Shown here: piece by piece, positions 1 to 7,369 of the stretch
Numbering within the stretch: the stretch's first letter is position 1
Layout: each line of letters opens with the position of its first letter
NCBI GenBank assembly: GCA_045536815.1
Contig: JAZSOH010000002.1
Coordinates: 1-32,197 of the forward strand
DNA: 32,197 nt
Direction: 5' to 3'
Origin: UMGS1279 sp045536815
GTDB lineage: Bacteria > Bacillota > Clostridia > Oscillospirales > Acutalibacteraceae
The notes under the pieces: model-generated
Seen by the model: the letters and a program-made list of their open reading frames with translations, nothing else
Told to the model about the DNA's origin: nothing
Databases searched by the model: none
Position numbers and translations under genes: made by a program

Positions 1-1
1 T

Positions 2-250
2 GAAAAGTATGAAAATCCGATAGAACACGCTTGCGATTTACAAGAAGGACAAGTGTTTATATGCGACGGATGGCAAAAGCCTGAAGGATTTTATGATAGT
101 GCGTGGGAGAGTGTTTCGCCGTTTGTAATGACACTTGCTCACGGCGGAGAAAATTTCTATGACGGATGGATGAAGAACCCGAAATCTGCAATGATTTCCT
201 GCAATGACGGTTTTCGCCCCGTAAGTTTTTTAATTGAGGTTGTTGAATAA
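2..250 (+). CDS. TIGR04076 family protein, 5' truncated by window edge
   Basis: The frame is open from the first bases of the window, so the true start lies upstream and only the last 82 residues are visible. The reading resembles the small TIGR04076 family: a KPEGF segment, a LAHGG segment, then ISCNDG followed by RPV and a hydrophobic end (FLIEVVE). The family has no established biochemical role. The GTG at 53 is an internal valine codon rather than a start, because conserved sequence (EGQVFICDGW) runs across it. The stop lies 10 bases before the next gene, which suggests one transcript. The family call comes from recognised motifs only. Confidence 0.7.
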   Translation, partial: EKYENPIEHACDLQEGQVFICDGWQKPEGFYDSAWESVSPFVMTLAHGGENFYDGWMKNPKSAMISCNDGFRPVSFLIEVVE

Positions 251-260
251 GGAGATTATT

Positions 261-611
261 ATGCTAAAATTTATCTGCTACCCAAAATGTACCACTTGCC
301 AGAGAGCAAAAAAGTGGTTAGATGATAATAAAATCGAATATGAACTTAGGGATATTAAACTCGACAATCCCACATTTGAAGAATTGACCGACTGGTATAA
401 CAAAAGCGGATTGACGATTAAGAAGTTCTTTAATACAAGCGGTCTGCTGTATAAATCATTAGACCTTAAGAACAAACTGCCTGAAATGACCGAGGATGAG
501 ATGCTAAAACTTCTCGCAACCGACGGCATGCTTGTAAAGAGACCTTTGCTAATAGGCGATGACTTTGTGCTTGTTGGGTTTAAAGAAGCAGAATGGAAAG
601 ATAGAATGTAA
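261..611 (+). CDS. Spx/ArsC-family thioredoxin-fold protein
   Basis: This 116-residue protein belongs to the arsenate reductase (ArsC)/Spx/YffB family (PF03960). A beta strand is followed by C10-T-T-C13, the CxxC redox pair typical of Spx-like members. The middle contains a helical region, and the signature KRPLLI precedes VGFKEAEW near the C-terminus. An upstream in-frame ATG at 234 lies inside the preceding gene, while ATG 261 has GGAG seven bases before it, so 261 is chosen. The family includes thiol-dependent arsenate reductases and Spx-type RNA-polymerase-binding regulators. No arsenic genes are adjacent, so a redox or stress regulator is at least as likely as an arsenate reductase. I cannot decide between them. 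Confidence 0.8.
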   Translation: MLKFICYPKCTTCQRAKKWLDDNKIEYELRDIKLDNPTFEELTDWYNKSGLTIKKFFNTSGLLYKSLDLKNKLPEMTEDEMLKLLATDGMLVKRPLLIGDDFVLVGFKEAEWKDRM

Positions 612-692
612 TAACTCTTGATTTTTAGTTCGGCTAAATACTTATTGCACTTTTTATGTTATTATAAAATTGCAAGGTAGGAGGTGAACTAT

Positions 693-986
693 ATGGCTAC
701 GCATAATTTTTCTTTTGTTGGTGGCGAGCAACTGGCTAAAATAGGCGCTTCTTGGTTTGTGTCGTATGCATACTATGAGAAAATTGATAGAACACATAAA
801 AATTGGAATAATATTGGTACAGCAAGTGTTAGGGTTTCAAAATATAATAAAAGCAGGGCTTTTCATAAAAAATGGTTATTAGAAGTAATAAATATGAACC
901 CAAACAATTTGAATAAAAACACAATAGACCTTAGCGCTGAAGTAATAAAAGATATGGCAAAAGAATTACTTTATCATTGGAAATAA
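693..986 (+). CDS. Small hypothetical protein
   Basis: This 97-residue basic protein is rich in Asn, Lys and aromatic residues and I do not recognise its family. ATG 693 is preferred over GTG 684 because the sequence AGGAGG at 677-682 lies ten bases before the ATG but only one base before the GTG. No signal peptide, membrane segment or metal-binding motif is visible. The N-terminal half (FVGGEQLAKIGASWFVSYAY) could be a small alpha/beta fold and the C-terminus looks helical. The gene is flanked by short intergenic regions on both sides. Its base composition is slightly more A-rich than that of its neighbours, which fits an accessory gene but proves nothing. Confidence 0.55.
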   Translation: MATHNFSFVGGEQLAKIGASWFVSYAYYEKIDRTHKNWNNIGTASVRVSKYNKSRAFHKKWLLEVINMNPNNLNKNTIDLSAEVIKDMAKELLYHWK

Positions 987-1008
987 TTTGTCGCTTGTCA
1001 TGCGACCT

Positions 1009-1058
1009 AACCTCTCTTTTTTTGGTGTACAATGTAGACATCAAATGAAAGAGAGGTT
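1009..1058 (+). repeat. Inverted repeat covering the ribosome binding site of the vWA gene
   Basis: An 11-bp perfect inverted repeat has arms at 1009-1019 (AACCTCTCTTT) and 1048-1058 (AAAGAGAGGTT). The right arm contains GAGAGG, the only plausible ribosome binding site for the gene starting at 1067. A TACAAT hexamer at 1028-1033 lies in the loop and might be a -10 element, in which case the left arm would not be transcribed and the repeat would act as DNA. Confidence 0.5.
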
Positions 1059-1066
1059 TTCTACTC

Positions 1067-1726
1067 ATGAAAAACAACATTACTGAACTCGTATTTATTT
1101 TGGACAGGAGTGGCTCGATGGCAGGACTTGAAAGCGACACCATCGGCGGTTTCAACTCAATGATTGAAAAGCAGAAGAAAGGGGACGGCGGTTGTTATGT
1201 ATCGACTGTACTTTTTGATGATGAAAGTGAAGTTCTGCACGACCGAGTAAAGCTCGGCAACATTCCAAAGATGACCGACAAGGATTACACAGTTCGTGGT
1301 TGCACAGCGCTTATTGATGCTATTGGAGGCGCTATTCACCACATCGGCAACATTCATAAATATGCTCGTCCTGAAGATGTACCGGAACACACAATGTTTG
1401 TAATCACAACCGACGGTCAGGAGAACGCAAGCCACCGATACACAAGCGAACAGGTTAAAAAGATGATTGAGCGCCAAAAAGAAAAATACGGTTGGGAGTT
1501 CCTTTTCATTGGTGCTAACATCGATGCGGTTGAAACGGCAGCTCGTTATGGTATAGGTGCTGACCGTGCAGTGAACTACAATGCCGACGGCGAGGGCACT
1601 CATATATTGTACGAATCGGTTGCAAAAGCGGTTTGCAATGTTAGAGCGAGCGCGCCGCTGAGCGCAGATTGGAGCGAGGATATCAATGCCGATTATCAGC
1701 GCCGTGGTAAAAAGAATAAAAAATAA
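1067..1726 (+). CDS. von Willebrand factor A domain protein
   Basis: This 219-residue protein is essentially one vWA domain, a metal-dependent protein-binding fold. The MIDAS metal site is visible: D13-R-S15-G-S17 after the first hydrophobic strand, T80 in RGCTALIDAIG, and D116 in the strand FVITTDGQEN. There is no signal peptide or membrane segment, so it is expected to be cytoplasmic. The C-terminus is short and basic. It resembles the stand-alone vWA proteins found next to stress or accessory genes in Clostridia, but the partner is unknown and no AAA ATPase or Ter gene is beside it. The start is fixed by GAGAGG ten bases upstream. Confidence 0.85.
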   Translation: MKNNITELVFILDRSGSMAGLESDTIGGFNSMIEKQKKGDGGCYVSTVLFDDESEVLHDRVKLGNIPKMTDKDYTVRGCTALIDAIGGAIHHIGNIHKYARPEDVPEHTMFVITTDGQENASHRYTSEQVKKMIERQKEKYGWEFLFIGANIDAVETAARYGIGADRAVNYNADGEGTHILYESVAKAVCNVRASAPLSADWSEDINADYQRRGKKNKK

Positions 1727-1759
1727 GTCTGTCAAAAAACAAATCTCCGCCTTACACTA

Positions 1760-1808
1760 AAAAATCCTTATGAGAAGTAGCGAACGCTTACCTCTCATAA
1801 GGATTTTT
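1760..1808. terminator. Bidirectional intrinsic terminator
   Basis: Perfect 16-bp arms at 1760-1775 and 1793-1808 are flanked by A and T runs, so the hairpin can end transcription from both sides. It sits between the convergent vWA gene and the HAD gene. Confidence 0.9.
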
Positions 1809-1810
1809 AA

Positions 1811-2497
1811 TTATTCGAAAATTTCTTTTGAAAGCTCGTTAAAGTCAGAAATAATTAGGTCGGTATATTCTTTTCCTACAAAATTTTCCTTGCCGTAAGG
1901 GGCGATTCCAACAACAAGCCCTGCACCTGCCGACCTTGCGGCCTGCACACCCGAAGCAGAATCCTCAACAATAACAAGGTCCGACATATCTATATTAAGA
2001 AGCTCCCCCGTTTTAAGATAAATATCGGGATGTGGCTTACCCTTTACTGTACCATCATCAAAAACAATTCTATCCTTAAACCATTTATCAAGGCTAAAAA
2101 TTTCTCTGAAAAACTTTACGTTTACCCTTTCTGATGAGGTTGCAATAGCGTGGGGAATCTCTTTTTCATTTAAAAAATCAAGAAGCTCCTCGGCACCGGG
2201 ACAAAGTTCGATTTTGCCATTTTTCTCTTTTTCTTTTTCGCAAAGAAGCCTATAATATTCTTCCTTTTCTCTGCCGTAGGTTTCGGTTATTTCCTCACTC
2301 GGCTTTTCGCCAAAAAGATACTCACATATAAGCGGATTAGGGCGCCCATGCATATTTTTATAATACTCTTCCTTCGTCAAATCGCGCCCAAGCTTTTCTT
2401 TTACATATAATAGCCATGCCGTTTCGTGCAAAGGCGAATCAAGAAAAAGGGTTCCGTTAAAATCAAAAATTATTCCCTTAAAGGTTTTTTCTATCAC
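1811..2497 (-). CDS. HAD-superfamily phosphatase/phosphomutase-like protein
   Basis: This 228-residue haloacid dehalogenase-fold protein resembles the beta-phosphoglucomutase/phosphatase subfamily. Motif I is D12-F-N14-G-T-L, motif II is in IPHAIATSSERV, a motif III lysine lies in GTVKGKPHPDIY, and motif IV is VIVEDSASGVQAARSAG. A helical cap domain fills about residues 20-90. N14 replaces the usual second Asp of DxDGT, the general acid/base. The GTG start directly abuts the hisS stop (TAAGTG), so the two genes are probably translationally coupled. The substrate cannot be read from sequence, and there is no evidence that it acts in histidine or tRNA metabolism. Confidence 0.8.
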   Translation of the reverse strand: MIEKTFKGIIFDFNGTLFLDSPLHETAWLLYVKEKLGRDLTKEEYYKNMHGRPNPLICEYLFGEKPSEEITETYGREKEEYYRLLCEKEKEKNGKIELCPGAEELLDFLNEKEIPHAIATSSERVNVKFFREIFSLDKWFKDRIVFDDGTVKGKPHPDIYLKTGELLNIDMSDLVIVEDSASGVQAARSAGAGLVVGIAPYGKENFVGKEYTDLIISDFNELSKEIFE

Positions 2498-3736
2498 TTA
2501 AAATACCTCGCGAATTTCGGTATAGCCTTCTGCTGTTAACATATCTTTTTGGCGCTTTGTATTTTTATTGCGCTTTGTAACCATAACCCTTTTGCCCTCG
2601 CCTCTAAGCTTTGCGGCGTCGGCAAAAGCCTTAGAAACCTCGTCAGCAGAGGCTTTTTTGTCAACCAAAATAGCTACGCTTATTTTCTTCTCAGGAGCGG
2701 TAAAGCCTTTATCCTTTAATATTGTAATAATTCTTTCAAAGCCTATAGAAAAACCGCAAGCAGGGGTGGGGTTTGAGCCAAATTTGCCAATCATCTCATC
2801 ATATCGGCCGCCGCCCGCAACAGAAGAGTTCAGCTCTTTCATCTCAATTTCAAAAATTGTTCCGGTATAATACCCCATTCCGCGAACAAGTGTTGGGTCA
2901 AAGCAAAGCTCACAACCTCCGCCCAAGGATGCCGAAACATTTTTAATAAGGTCGTCAATACCCTCGGGAATGCTCTCGTCTATAAAGCCCTCAAGACTGC
3001 CGCAAATTTCCCTCGCGGTTTTGCCTTCGCGGTTTAAAAACATTGAAAGATACTTTTCAGCGGCACTTTCGGTGAGGCCTATTGCCAAAAGCTCTTTTCT
3101 GACACCGTCTTCACCGATTTTATCAAGCTTGTCAAGCGAAATATAAACCGATGACAGCATATCGTCCGAAATATCACAGCTTTTTGCCATAGCCTTTAAA
3201 ATTCTTCTATCATTAATTCTTACGCGGAAGTTTTCAAAGCCGAGTTTAAGAAGAAGTGTTGATGTTGCGCTGACAAGCTCGGTTTCGGCAAGCATACTGT
3301 CGTCGCCCAAAATATCAATATCGCACTGGGTAAACTGCCTAAACCTTCCCTTTTGGGGACGGTCTGCTCTGAAAACGCTACCAATTTGAAGTGCTTTAAA
3401 GGGTGTAAAAAGATTTTCGGCATTGTTCGCATAATACCTTGCAAGAGGCAAGGTCAGGTCGTATCTAAGACCGCTATCAACAAGGTCTGCCTCACCTTTT
3501 GCGCCTGCCAAATCAAGCTTTTCGCCGCGTTTTAAAATTTTAAAAATAAGTTTTTCGTTTTCGCCGCCCTGATTACTTTGTAAATTTTCAATATGCTCTA
3601 AAACAGGAGTCTCAATATGCGCAAAGCCAAAGGATTTATATGTATCCTTAATAACCGACAAAACATACTCTCTAAGACGCATATCGGAAGGCAAAAAATC
3701 ATTCATGCCCTTTACGGGGGTTTTAACAAAACTCAT
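2498..3736 (-). CDS. hisS: Histidyl-tRNA synthetase
   Basis: This class II aminoacyl-tRNA synthetase charges tRNA-His with histidine in the cytoplasm. Its 412 residues are usual for bacterial HisRS. The start region reads VKGMNDFLP. Motif 2 is FRADRPQKGRFRQFTQCDI, the histidine loop is LVRGMGYYTGTIFEIE, and motif 3 is in PACGFSIGFERI. An anticodon-binding domain with VAILVD and KRNKNTKRQ follows. ATG 3736 has AGGAG just upstream and begins at the conserved N-terminus. A longer frame starting at 3781 would begin beyond the promoter -10 box. The HAD gene follows immediately. The leader is too short for a T-box. Confidence 0.97.
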   Translation of the reverse strand: MSFVKTPVKGMNDFLPSDMRLREYVLSVIKDTYKSFGFAHIETPVLEHIENLQSNQGGENEKLIFKILKRGEKLDLAGAKGEADLVDSGLRYDLTLPLARYYANNAENLFTPFKALQIGSVFRADRPQKGRFRQFTQCDIDILGDDSMLAETELVSATSTLLLKLGFENFRVRINDRRILKAMAKSCDISDDMLSSVYISLDKLDKIGEDGVRKELLAIGLTESAAEKYLSMFLNREGKTAREICGSLEGFIDESIPEGIDDLIKNVSASLGGGCELCFDPTLVRGMGYYTGTIFEIEMKELNSSVAGGGRYDEMIGKFGSNPTPACGFSIGFERIITILKDKGFTAPEKKISVAILVDKKASADEVSKAFADAAKLRGEGKRVMVTKRNKNTKRQKDMLTAEGYTEIREVF

Positions 3737-3769
3737 TTTAATTCTCCTATCAAAAAATCTCTTCAAATA

Positions 3770-3798
3770 ATTATATATCAAACCCTACCTAATTTCAA
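3770..3798 (-). promoter_or_regulatory. Sigma-A promoter of hisS
   Basis: On the minus strand TTGAAA (3798-3793) and TATAAT (3775-3770) are separated by 17 bases. This places the transcript start just before the ribosome binding site of the 3736 start. Confidence 0.75.
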
Positions 3799-3843
3799 GT
3801 AATATGTTTTATTTTTGAAATTTGGGATAAAATATCCACATAT

Positions 3844-3864
3844 AAATAAATTACAGATTTATTT
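3844..3864. repeat. Short palindrome upstream of the glmM-like gene
   Basis: Perfect 8-bp arms AAATAAAT and ATTTATTT surround a 5-base centre, just before the AAAGGAG of the next gene. It could be an operator or a chance AT-rich palindrome. Confidence 0.3.
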
Positions 3865-3879
3865 TTAAAGGAGTTTTGT

Positions 3880-5310
3880 ATGAGCAGCGAAAATATGTTA
3901 AACAGTCTTCCGCTTACTGCCGGAAAGTATTTTGGAACCGATGGTTTTAGAGGCCAGGCGAATGATAGCCTTACCTCGCTTCAGGCCTACAAGGTAGGCA
4001 GATTTTTGGGTTGGTACTATAAAACAAAGCTTTCAAAGGAGTCGCACGCCGGTGGAAAGCCGAAAATTATAATCGGCAAGGATACCAGGCTTTCAAGCTA
4101 TATGCTTGAATATTCGGTTGTGGCGGGAATAACCGCCTCGGGCGCCGATGCATATATGCTTCACGTTACAACAACCCCCAGTGTTTCATACGTAACGAGA
4201 ACCGAAGGCTTCGACTGCGGAGTTATGATAACCGCCTCCCACAACCCGTTTTACGATAACGGAATTAAAGTTATAAACCGCTATGGAGAAAAATTGGACG
4301 ATAACGAAGCCGCCTTGATTGAGGCCTATCTTGATGGGAATTTGTCGGCTCTTTCGGTAGAGGGCGACGACCTGCCCTTTGCAAAAAGAGAACAAATAGG
4401 CAAAATTGTAGATTTTGTGTCGGGCAGAAACAGATATATCGGCTACCTTATTTCCCTTGCTTCTCATTCCTATAAAAATCTTAAAATCGGGCTTGACTGC
4501 GCTAACGGAGCCGCTTGGCAGATTGCAAAAAATGTTTTTAATGCTCTTGGCGCCAACACCTTTATTGTAGGCAACTCTCCCGACGGGCTTAATATAAATA
4601 ACGGTTGTGGCTCAACACACATAGAAAACCTTTGCAGACTTGTTAAAGAAAATCACCTTGATTTAGGCTTTGCTTTCGATGGCGACTGCGACAGATGTAT
4701 TGCAGTTGACGAAAACGGCAAGGTGGTCGATGGCGACGCTATGATGTATGTTCTCGCCAAACGTCTAAAAGAAAAAAACAGACTCACAAAAAACACGGTG
4801 GTAGCGACGGTTATGTCAAACAGCGGCTTTTTTGCAAGTCTTGAAAAAGAGGGTATAAAGGTTCAAACAACCAAGGTGGGCGACCGCTTTGTTTGGGAGT
4901 GTATGCAGGAAAACGACTATTCTATAGGCGGCGAACAGTCGGGACACATTATTCTTAAAAAGTATGCAACAACGGGCGACGGTCTTTTAACCGCAATTAT
5001 GATAACCGAAGAGGTTTGCGATAGAAAAACCTCTCTTTCTGAACTTGCCGCCCCTGTAAAGCCCTTTCCCCAACACACCGTAAATATAAAAGTTAAGGAC
5101 AAAAAAGCCGCCCTTTCTGATAAGGCGGTTTTGGATAAAAAAACTGAGGTTGAAGCGCTAATTGGCGGCGATGGAAGAGTTCTTCTTAGAGAAAGCGGTA
5201 CCGAACCTGTTGTAAGGGTTATGGTCGAGGCGAAAACCAAAGAGCTTTGTAAAGAGTACGCGAGCCTTATTGCCGACAAAATAATTTCAGGAGGGCATAA
5301 TATTGAGTGA
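3880..5310 (+). CDS. glmM: Phosphoglucosamine mutase-type phosphohexomutase
   Basis: This alpha-D-phosphohexomutase most resembles GlmM, which interconverts glucosamine-6-phosphate and glucosamine-1-phosphate for cell-wall UDP-GlcNAc. It begins YFGTDGFRG, the phosphoserine loop is TASHNPFYDNGIKV with S120 as the phosphorylated serine, the metal loop is D267-GDCDR, the sugar loop is GGEQSGHII, and the C-terminal phosphate-binding loop is RESGTEPVVRVMVE. At 476 residues it is slightly longer than the usual 450. AAAGGAG precedes the ATG. The adjoining GlmU-like beta-helix gene and nagB support an amino-sugar role, although a general phosphomannomutase cannot be excluded. Confidence 0.85.
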   Translation: MSSENMLNSLPLTAGKYFGTDGFRGQANDSLTSLQAYKVGRFLGWYYKTKLSKESHAGGKPKIIIGKDTRLSSYMLEYSVVAGITASGADAYMLHVTTTPSVSYVTRTEGFDCGVMITASHNPFYDNGIKVINRYGEKLDDNEAALIEAYLDGNLSALSVEGDDLPFAKREQIGKIVDFVSGRNRYIGYLISLASHSYKNLKIGLDCANGAAWQIAKNVFNALGANTFIVGNSPDGLNINNGCGSTHIENLCRLVKENHLDLGFAFDGDCDRCIAVDENGKVVDGDAMMYVLAKRLKEKNRLTKNTVVATVMSNSGFFASLEKEGIKVQTTKVGDRFVWECMQENDYSIGGEQSGHIILKKYATTGDGLLTAIMITEEVCDRKTSLSELAAPVKPFPQHTVNIKVKDKKAALSDKAVLDKKTEVEALIGGDGRVLLRESGTEPVVRVMVEAKTKELCKEYASLIADKIISGGHNIE

Positions 5311-5965
5311 TTTAATAAAAACAACCGACCTTTTTTCGATTGAAACCGAGTATCTTAAAGAGCTTTTTTCGGGTACAAAGTACCCTTTCGAAATACTCCC
5401 CAAAATTAAAGAATATGCTATAGACCTAATAAAAAAGGGAATTACAGGCTATACACTTTTGTCCGAAAACGTTATGATAGGCCCCGATGTTAAAATCCAC
5501 AAAACCGCGACTATAATAGGCCCCACCATTATCGGAAAAGGCACCGAAATTCGCCCCGGCGCTTTTATAAGAGGAAATGTAATTACGGGCGAAAACTGTG
5601 TTATAGGCAACTCTACCGAGCTTAAAAACTGTGTTTTGCTAAACTCTGTTCAGGCTCCGCACTATAATTATATAGGCGATTCTATTTTGGGAAATAAAGC
5701 CCACACAGGCGCAGGGGTTATATTGTCAAACCTTAAAGCAGACAAAAAAGATGTAGTTATTCACGGCAAAATTGATATAAATACAAACCTTAAAAAGCTA
5801 GGCGGAATTTTGGGTGATGGCGCCGATATAGGTTGTGGAACTGTTTTAAACCCAGGTACCGTAATCGGAAAAAACACCAGCGTTTATCCTCTTTCGTTTT
5901 TGCGTGGCGTATACCCCGCCGACTGCATAGTAAAATCTAATAATAATGTAGTTAAAAGAATTTAA
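5303..5965 (+). CDS. GlmU-like left-handed beta-helix protein lacking the uridylyltransferase domain
   Basis: The 220-residue protein has about 60 N-terminal helical residues, then hexapeptide repeats of a left-handed parallel beta-helix (GPDVKI, GPTIIG, RPGAFI, GNVITG and so on). The segment APHYNYIGDSILG matches the region of GlmU that carries the acetyltransferase catalytic histidine. GAGVILSNLK and GDGADIGCGTVLNPGTVIG follow as in GlmU. No Rossmann-type pyrophosphorylase domain is present. Clostridial homologues are often labelled UDP-GlcNAc pyrophosphorylase, a name this structure does not justify. The start is TTG 5303 with GGAGGG upstream, overlapping the end of the mutase gene by eight bases. 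It probably acts on an amino-sugar phosphate. Confidence 0.75.
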   Translation: MSDLIKTTDLFSIETEYLKELFSGTKYPFEILPKIKEYAIDLIKKGITGYTLLSENVMIGPDVKIHKTATIIGPTIIGKGTEIRPGAFIRGNVITGENCVIGNSTELKNCVLLNSVQAPHYNYIGDSILGNKAHTGAGVILSNLKADKKDVVIHGKIDINTNLKKLGGILGDGADIGCGTVLNPGTVIGKNTSVYPLSFLRGVYPADCIVKSNNNVVKRI

Positions 5966-5977
5966 AAGGAGAAAATT

Positions 5978-6688
5978 ATGAACTTTATAACTGTTAAAAA
6001 CTATAATGAACTAAGTCTAAAGGCTGCAGGAATAATTTGCGGTCAGGTACTTTGTAAGCCAAACTGTGTTTTGGGCCTTGCAACCGGCTCAACCCCTGTT
6101 GGCACCTATACCGAAATGGCAAAAAGATACGCTTCGGGTGAGGTGGACTTTTCGAAAGTTACCTCAATAAATCTTGACGAATATTTAGGCCTTGACGGTG
6201 AAAACGAGCAAAGCTACCGATATTTTATGAACGAAAACTTGTTCAATAAAATAAATATAAATAAAGAAAACACCTTTGTTCCAAAGGGTAATGGACAAAA
6301 TCCAAAAGCCGACTGTGAGGCGTATGAGAAGCTTATCAAGGAAAAGGGCGGTATTGACCTACAGCTACTAGGCATAGGCTTTGATGGGCATATCGGCTTT
6401 AACGAGCCCGACGAGGTTTTTGTAAAGGATACACACGTAGTAGACCTTGACCCCTCGACCATCGAGGCAAATGCAAGATTCTTCTCTTCAAAAGACGAGG
6501 TGCCCAAAAAAGCAATTACACTTGGTATTGGCGGCGTTATGTCGGCAAAAAAGGTACTGCTTATTGCAAACGGCAAGGGCAAAAAAGACATTTTAGAAAA
6601 ATCGTTTTTCGGCCCCATAACCCCAAAAGTTCCCGCATCAATTTTGCAGCTGCATAAAAACGTTACTGTAATTTATAGCGAAGAATAG
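5978..6688 (+). CDS. nagB: Glucosamine-6-phosphate deaminase
   Basis: NagB converts glucosamine-6-phosphate to fructose-6-phosphate and ammonia, a reversible reaction. The 236-residue length and the motifs LGLATGSTP, INLDEYLGL, LLGIGFDGHIGFNEPDE and ASILQLH are characteristic. AAAGGAG precedes the ATG, and the gene lies 12 bases after the beta-helix gene at the end of a three-gene operon. With a mutase and a GlmU-like acyltransferase upstream, and no glmS or nagA here, the enzyme could work in either direction, feeding amino sugar into or out of glycolysis. The 3' untranslated region holds the hairpin array and a strong terminator. Confidence 0.95.
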   Translation: MNFITVKNYNELSLKAAGIICGQVLCKPNCVLGLATGSTPVGTYTEMAKRYASGEVDFSKVTSINLDEYLGLDGENEQSYRYFMNENLFNKININKENTFVPKGNGQNPKADCEAYEKLIKEKGGIDLQLLGIGFDGHIGFNEPDEVFVKDTHVVDLDPSTIEANARFFSSKDEVPKKAITLGIGGVMSAKKVLLIANGKGKKDILEKSFFGPITPKVPASILQLHKNVTVIYSEE

Positions 6689-6705
6689 CCCCCGCACCGC
6701 AAATG

Positions 6706-6844
6706 TATTTAGCTGTCGCGAAAGCGACTATTTAGCGTGGCAAAGCCACATTTAGCTGCCAACTTGTTGGCTATTTAGCTACACGCTTTGCGTGTTATTT
6801 AGCTGCACGTAAGGGCTATTTAGCGTGGCTCTGCCGCATTTAAC
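6706..6844. repeat. Array of six small hairpins separated by ATTTAGC spacers
   Basis: Near-constant TATTTAGC/ATTTAGC spacers begin at about 6706, 6729, 6750, 6772, 6796 and 6817, and a final ATTTAAC begins at 6838. Between them lie hairpins with different stems: GTCGC/GCGAC with GAAA loop; GTGGC/GCCAC; GCCAA/TTGGC; ACACGC/GCGTGT; a weaker GCACG...GGGC unit; and GTGGC/GCCGC. The period is 20-24 bases. Stem sequence changes while pairing is kept in five of six units. The array lies in the 3' untranslated region of the glmM-nagB operon, directly before its terminator. I know no named element of this form. Confidence 0.85.
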
Positions 6845-6845
6845 T

Positions 6846-6877
6846 AAAAAGAGGAGGTCGCTCGACCTCCTCTTTTT
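6846..6877. terminator. Strong bidirectional terminator
   Basis: Perfect 15-bp arms at 6846-6860 and 6863-6877 surround a two-base centre, with A and T runs at the ends. It serves nagB on the plus strand and the DUF2493 gene on the minus strand. Confidence 0.92.
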
Positions 6878-6884
6878 GCTTTTA

Positions 6885-7247
6885 TCATATGTTCTTTATT
6901 ATAATCTGCTTATTATATTTTTTTGCATATTCTATTAATCCTTTAGTGCCTTTGCTTTCGTTGTCCCAAAAACAAATTACAATGTCGCACTCTTTTGCCA
7001 TATCTTCGTTTCTTTTTTGACCCGCCGCTCTTCCGTATCTCTTCCAATTCGCAGGGTGATATTCAATATCGTATCCCTTTTCTTTTGCATACCTTTCTCC
7101 AAGCAAATCGGCTCCCTTGCACCCTCCGGAAAGAATAATAATTTTTTCTTCCTTTTGGATTTTAGATAATAAATCATCTATTCTTGTTTTTGCTTTATTA
7201 TAATCGTCAAAATATCTACAACCCGCTATTACTACTCTTGTTTCCAT
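6885..7247 (-). CDS. DUF2493/YspA-like SLOG-fold protein
   Basis: This 120-residue protein has the small Rossmann-like fold of the DUF2493 (YspA, SLOG) family: RVVIAGCRYFDDY at the N-terminus, IIILSGGCKGADLLGERYAKEKG in the middle, and CDIVICFWDNESKGTKGLIEYAKK near the end. SLOG-type domains are thought to bind nucleotide-derived ligands; no activity is known for this branch. The start is ATG 7247, with GGAG upstream and the conserved strand immediately after it; a longer frame to 7292 has no such support. It is divergent from a small HTH gene and could be controlled through the shared spacer. Confidence 0.85.
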   Translation of the reverse strand: METRVVIAGCRYFDDYNKAKTRIDDLLSKIQKEEKIIILSGGCKGADLLGERYAKEKGYDIEYHPANWKRYGRAAGQKRNEDMAKECDIVICFWDNESKGTKGLIEYAKKYNKQIIIKNI

Positions 7248-7301
7248 AACCTTCTCCTTTGCTTTTATCTGCCTATATGTGTAAGAAGTCATATTAGACT
7301 T

Positions 7302-7327
7302 ATTAGAACTTATATCTCTATTCTAAT
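7302..7327. promoter_or_regulatory. Candidate operator between DUF2493 and HTH genes
   Basis: Perfect 7-bp inverted arms ATTAGAA (7302-7308) and TTCTAAT (7321-7327) lie in the divergent spacer. A third ATTAGA half-site is at 7293-7298. A TATACT box at 7338-7343 could be the -10 of the HTH gene. Autoregulation is an inference. Confidence 0.4.
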
Positions 7328-7369
7328 TTGTGTAAACTATACTTGTCAAGAAGAAATTGAGGTGGTTTT

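Noticed and set aside
1157..1735. Long antisense frame opposite the vWA gene
   Set aside because: It has no ribosome site, gives a Cys- and Ile-rich low-plausibility protein, and lies opposite a gene with clear motifs and conserved domain order.
3737..3879. T-box leader upstream of hisS
   Set aside because: The space from the -10 box to the hisS start is under 40 bases and contains no specifier loop or antiterminator sequence.
6706..6844. CRISPR array
   Set aside because: The constant units are only seven or eight bases, the variable units are themselves palindromes of 13-16 bases, and no cas gene is near.
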